Below are positions 62,362 through 64,000 of a stretch of DNA of 64,000 nt, piece by piece. The notes beneath the pieces were generated by a model that was not told the DNA's origin, did no database searches, and saw only the letters and a program-made list of their open reading frames with translations. Source of the DNA: CBIHON01 sp966211965 (GTDB lineage: Bacteria; Pseudomonadota; Gammaproteobacteria; Burkholderiales; Burkholderiaceae_D); assembly GCA_966211965.1 (NCBI GenBank), contig CBIHON010000027.1:9126-73125 (forward strand), written 5' to 3'. How positions within the stretch are numbered: the first letter of the stretch is position 1; every line of letters starts with the position of its first letter. A program made the translations under genes and the position numbers.

Positions 62362-63021
62362 ATGCATTGCTTAATTCTAGATGCGCATCCGGTCACTCAA
62401 TTAGGGCTGAGCTTAATTATCGAAGTTAATTTTCCAGACTGGAAAATCACGACTGCAACGACAGTGCAGAAAGCCATTCAAACTATTAATGAAAAAGAAA
62501 GCAGGAAAGAAAATCAAGCAGTCGATTTGTTTATCCTCGATGTCGCATTGGGAGAGCAAGATGGCATCGCTTTTTTGGCCTATTTACGGGCACATGCCTC
62601 TGCCCAACCGATATCGAGCCTGGTCATTTCCAGCTTTCGCGATCAAAAAACCATCAGCCTGTGCAGGGGACATGGAGCGCGCGGCTATGTGTCGAAGGAT
62701 GAAGGTCCGGCACTTATCATCCAGGCGATCCGGACGGTGGCCTCGGGTGAAGAATATTTCCCGAATTGCGGTGTGATTCCTGCGCACAATTGTCCCGCAG
62801 ACCCCGCAAGCTCATTGAAACTGACGACGCGCCAGCGCGACATCGTCGATCTCGTACTCGCCGGTTACTCAAACAAAAAAATCGCACAGGCTTTGAATTT
62901 GAGTTATGGCACCGTAAAAAACTATATGTTCGATTTGATGCGCCTCTTGGCGGTGAACTCGCGGTTGGAGATGGCAACGAAAATCCGTGAAAGCAGGTAT
63001 CGCAGTATCGTTTCTAGCTGA
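62362..63021 (+). CDS. NarL/FixJ-type response regulator (orphan)
   Basis: A 219-residue protein with an N-terminal receiver (residues 1-130) and a C-terminal LuxR helix-turn-helix (LTTRQRDIVDLVLAGYSNKK, LSYGTVKNYM). Asp60 (LFILDVALG) is the likely phosphorylation site; Ser and Lys of the switch (SLVISSF, YVSKDE) are present. The acidic pair that binds Mg, usually Asp-Asp, reads Asp7-Ala8 (LILDAHPV). Codon use is AT-rich compared with neighbours. No sensor kinase is adjacent. It lies between the receptor gene and the IS element. Confidence 0.87.
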   Translation: MHCLILDAHPVTQLGLSLIIEVNFPDWKITTATTVQKAIQTINEKESRKENQAVDLFILDVALGEQDGIAFLAYLRAHASAQPISSLVISSFRDQKTISLCRGHGARGYVSKDEGPALIIQAIRTVASGEEYFPNCGVIPAHNCPADPASSLKLTTRQRDIVDLVLAGYSNKKIAQALNLSYGTVKNYMFDLMRLLAVNSRLEMATKIRESRYRSIVSS

Positions 63022-63106
63022 GAATTTAGAGTCTGCTTGAGTTCCTTCATAGCAGACTCTAGTGGTCCGTCACTTTAAAATTTACTACTGGTTGGTGTGG
63101 AGCCTG

Positions 63107-63517
63107 TTATGAACTTATGTTGATCATCTGAGCCATGTGAGAAAGCATGAGGCAGACGAAAGCGACGAAATGCAAACCTGCCAAAGTCTCACTCATGCGC
63201 TTATAGTCGCGTGCCAGACGGGGGAATCGCGCAGCCCAGCCGAAACTGCGCTCGACCACCCAACGGCGCGGCAGCAAAACGAATCCTTTCTTGGGCTCGG
63301 TATGCTTTACCACGACCAACTGCACGCCATGATCCTGCGCCTGTTCCTGGGCATTCTCACCGGTATAGCCTTGATCCGCAAACGCGACTTCGATGTTCAT
63401 GCCCGTGGTTTCCTGAATGTCGCGCGTCAAGTGCGCCACCTGATCGCGGTCTTGTTCGTTGGCCGGCGTCACATGCAAGGCGAGCAAATGCCCCAGCGTA
63501 TCCACCGCGATATGCAC
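63107..63517 (-). CDS. IS5-family transposase, C-terminal part (orfB)
   Basis: A 136-residue frame with the second Asp (VAFADQGYTGE) and the Glu (RRWVVERSFGWAARFPRLAR) of the DDE catalytic triad of IS4/IS5-type transposases. It overlaps orfA in the -1 frame; joined by a -1 shift near 63550 (upstream codons give ...AGLDGAKRRKGAKVHI) it forms a full-length transposase. It does not have a convincing independent Shine-Dalgarno. Confidence 0.85.
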   Translation of the reverse strand: MHIAVDTLGHLLALHVTPANEQDRDQVAHLTRDIQETTGMNIEVAFADQGYTGENAQEQAQDHGVQLVVVKHTEPKKGFVLLPRRWVVERSFGWAARFPRLARDYKRMSETLAGLHFVAFVCLMLSHMAQMINISS

Positions 63518-63915
63518 TTTCGCTCCCTTGCGCCGCTTGGCGCCGTCAAGCCAGCACGAGCACCGCTTTCGGGTGTCGATTGCAAGGTCCGGCTATCGAG
63601 AATGGCCGCCGTCGGATCGGCTTGCCGACCTGCTGCCAGACGCAACAGGACGCGCAAATCATGCGCCATCGCTTCGAAACAGCCCGCGCGCAACCAGCGC
63701 TGCCTCTGCTGGTAGACCGTGTCCCCTGGCGGTAAATCGTGCGGCAACAGCCGCCACGGCAGCCCTGCTTTCCCCACATAGCGCAACGCATTGAATACCT
63801 CTCGCCAGTCATGCTCGCGCTGACTGGCGTCCAATCGCAGCAACATCAAGTAGGGCGCAACGAATTCCCATTCGTCGTCTTTCACATCCGTAGAATAAGC
63901 TTGGCGTGTCGTCAT
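63469..63915 (-). CDS. IS5-family transposase, N-terminal part (orfA)
   Basis: A 148-residue frame with the DUF4096-type N-terminus (DVKDDEWEFVAPYL, VFNALRYVGKAGLPWRLLPHDLP) and the first catalytic Asp (AAILDSRTLQST). The final residues after GARAG are out of frame with the family, consistent with either programmed -1 frameshifting into orfB or a one-base mutation. ATG at 63915. Confidence 0.85.
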   Translation of the reverse strand: MTTRQAYSTDVKDDEWEFVAPYLMLLRLDASQREHDWREVFNALRYVGKAGLPWRLLPHDLPPGDTVYQQRQRWLRAGCFEAMAHDLRVLLRLAAGRQADPTAAILDSRTLQSTPESGARAGLTAPSGARERKCISRWIRWGICSPCM

Positions 63916-64000
63916 AACCGCCGTTGACTGGCACTACTGCTTTTAAGTTCATAACAGTTGTCCATGGCGCATGGCGCCCCCCCGCACCGCATGAAACGGG

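Larger units (their letters stand above)
63104..63957 (-). mobile_element. IS5-family insertion sequence (IS427-like group)
   Basis: About 854 bp bounded by perfect 14-bp inverted repeats (CTGTTATGAACTTA at 63104-63117 and its complement at 63944-63957). The transposase is read leftward in two overlapping frames. The stop codon of the second frame lies inside the left inverted repeat. No target duplication is evident at the flanks. Group assignment is from transposase layout and is tentative. Confidence 0.82.

Noticed and set aside
63022..63103. Possible second mobile-element remnant left of the IS
   Set aside because: No inverted partner or transposase fragment was identified for this short segment.

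Overview
The window looks like chromosomal DNA of a betaproteobacterium of the order Burkholderiales, most likely family Oxalobacteraceae (inference). The DNA is GC-rich, and several blocks have a familiar Burkholderiales order: DUF2782-thrB-BPSS1780, xseB-ispA-dxs, recG-oxyR, and queA-tgt-yajC-secD-secF. No rRNA gene, tRNA gene or CRISPR array was recognised. The only mobile gene seen is an IS5-type element at the right edge.

Left third (1-27 kb). A 5'-truncated uvrD helicase gene is followed by a LysR gene divergent from an EamA exporter gene. Next come a LysM/BON protein, a 124-bp element with 22-bp inverted ends, a threonine/membrane block (BPSS1780, thrB, DUF2782), and a LOG-type hydrolase whose start codon abuts that of polA. 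Then follow a Tat-exported dienelactone hydrolase-like protein, a ZIP metal transporter, sseA with a second EamA exporter, a Rieske oxygenase, the isoprenoid operon xseB-ispA-dxs with folE2, a cobalamin adenosyltransferase, and a D-lactate/glycolate oxidation region (FAD oxidase, GcvA-like LysR, glcD, glcE, glcF).

Middle (27-52 kb). Glutathione peroxidase, pilU and pilT face yggS-proC. A secreted unknown and ubiA are followed by a glycerol-3-phosphate ABC operon (ugpB-ugpA-tfoX-like-ugpE-ugpC) that is interrupted by a small TfoX-like gene and marked by strong hairpins. After this come oxyR-recG, then queA-tgt-yajC-secD-secF, a MarR regulator, a cytochrome b561/YceI/YceI group, purB and a glutathione S-transferase.

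Right end (52-64 kb). This is the most interesting part. A bacterioferritin gene faces a five-gene siderophore operon: NIS synthetase, MFS exporter, second NIS synthetase, PLP decarboxylase and TonB-dependent receptor. A Fur-box-like sequence lies inside the promoter spacer. The gene set fits a citrate-diamine carboxylate siderophore; a rhizoferrin-like product is the simplest inference but is unproven. A 57-codon upstream ORF ends at the Shine-Dalgarno of the first synthetase gene. Past the receptor gene the DNA becomes AT-richer and holds an orphan NarL-type regulator with an altered acidic pocket, then the IS element.

Palindromic repeats are frequent in gaps and at gene ends, and several contain the stop codon of the preceding gene (ugpB, ugpC, BPSS1780, the IS transposase) or supply the C-terminus of a protein (queA).
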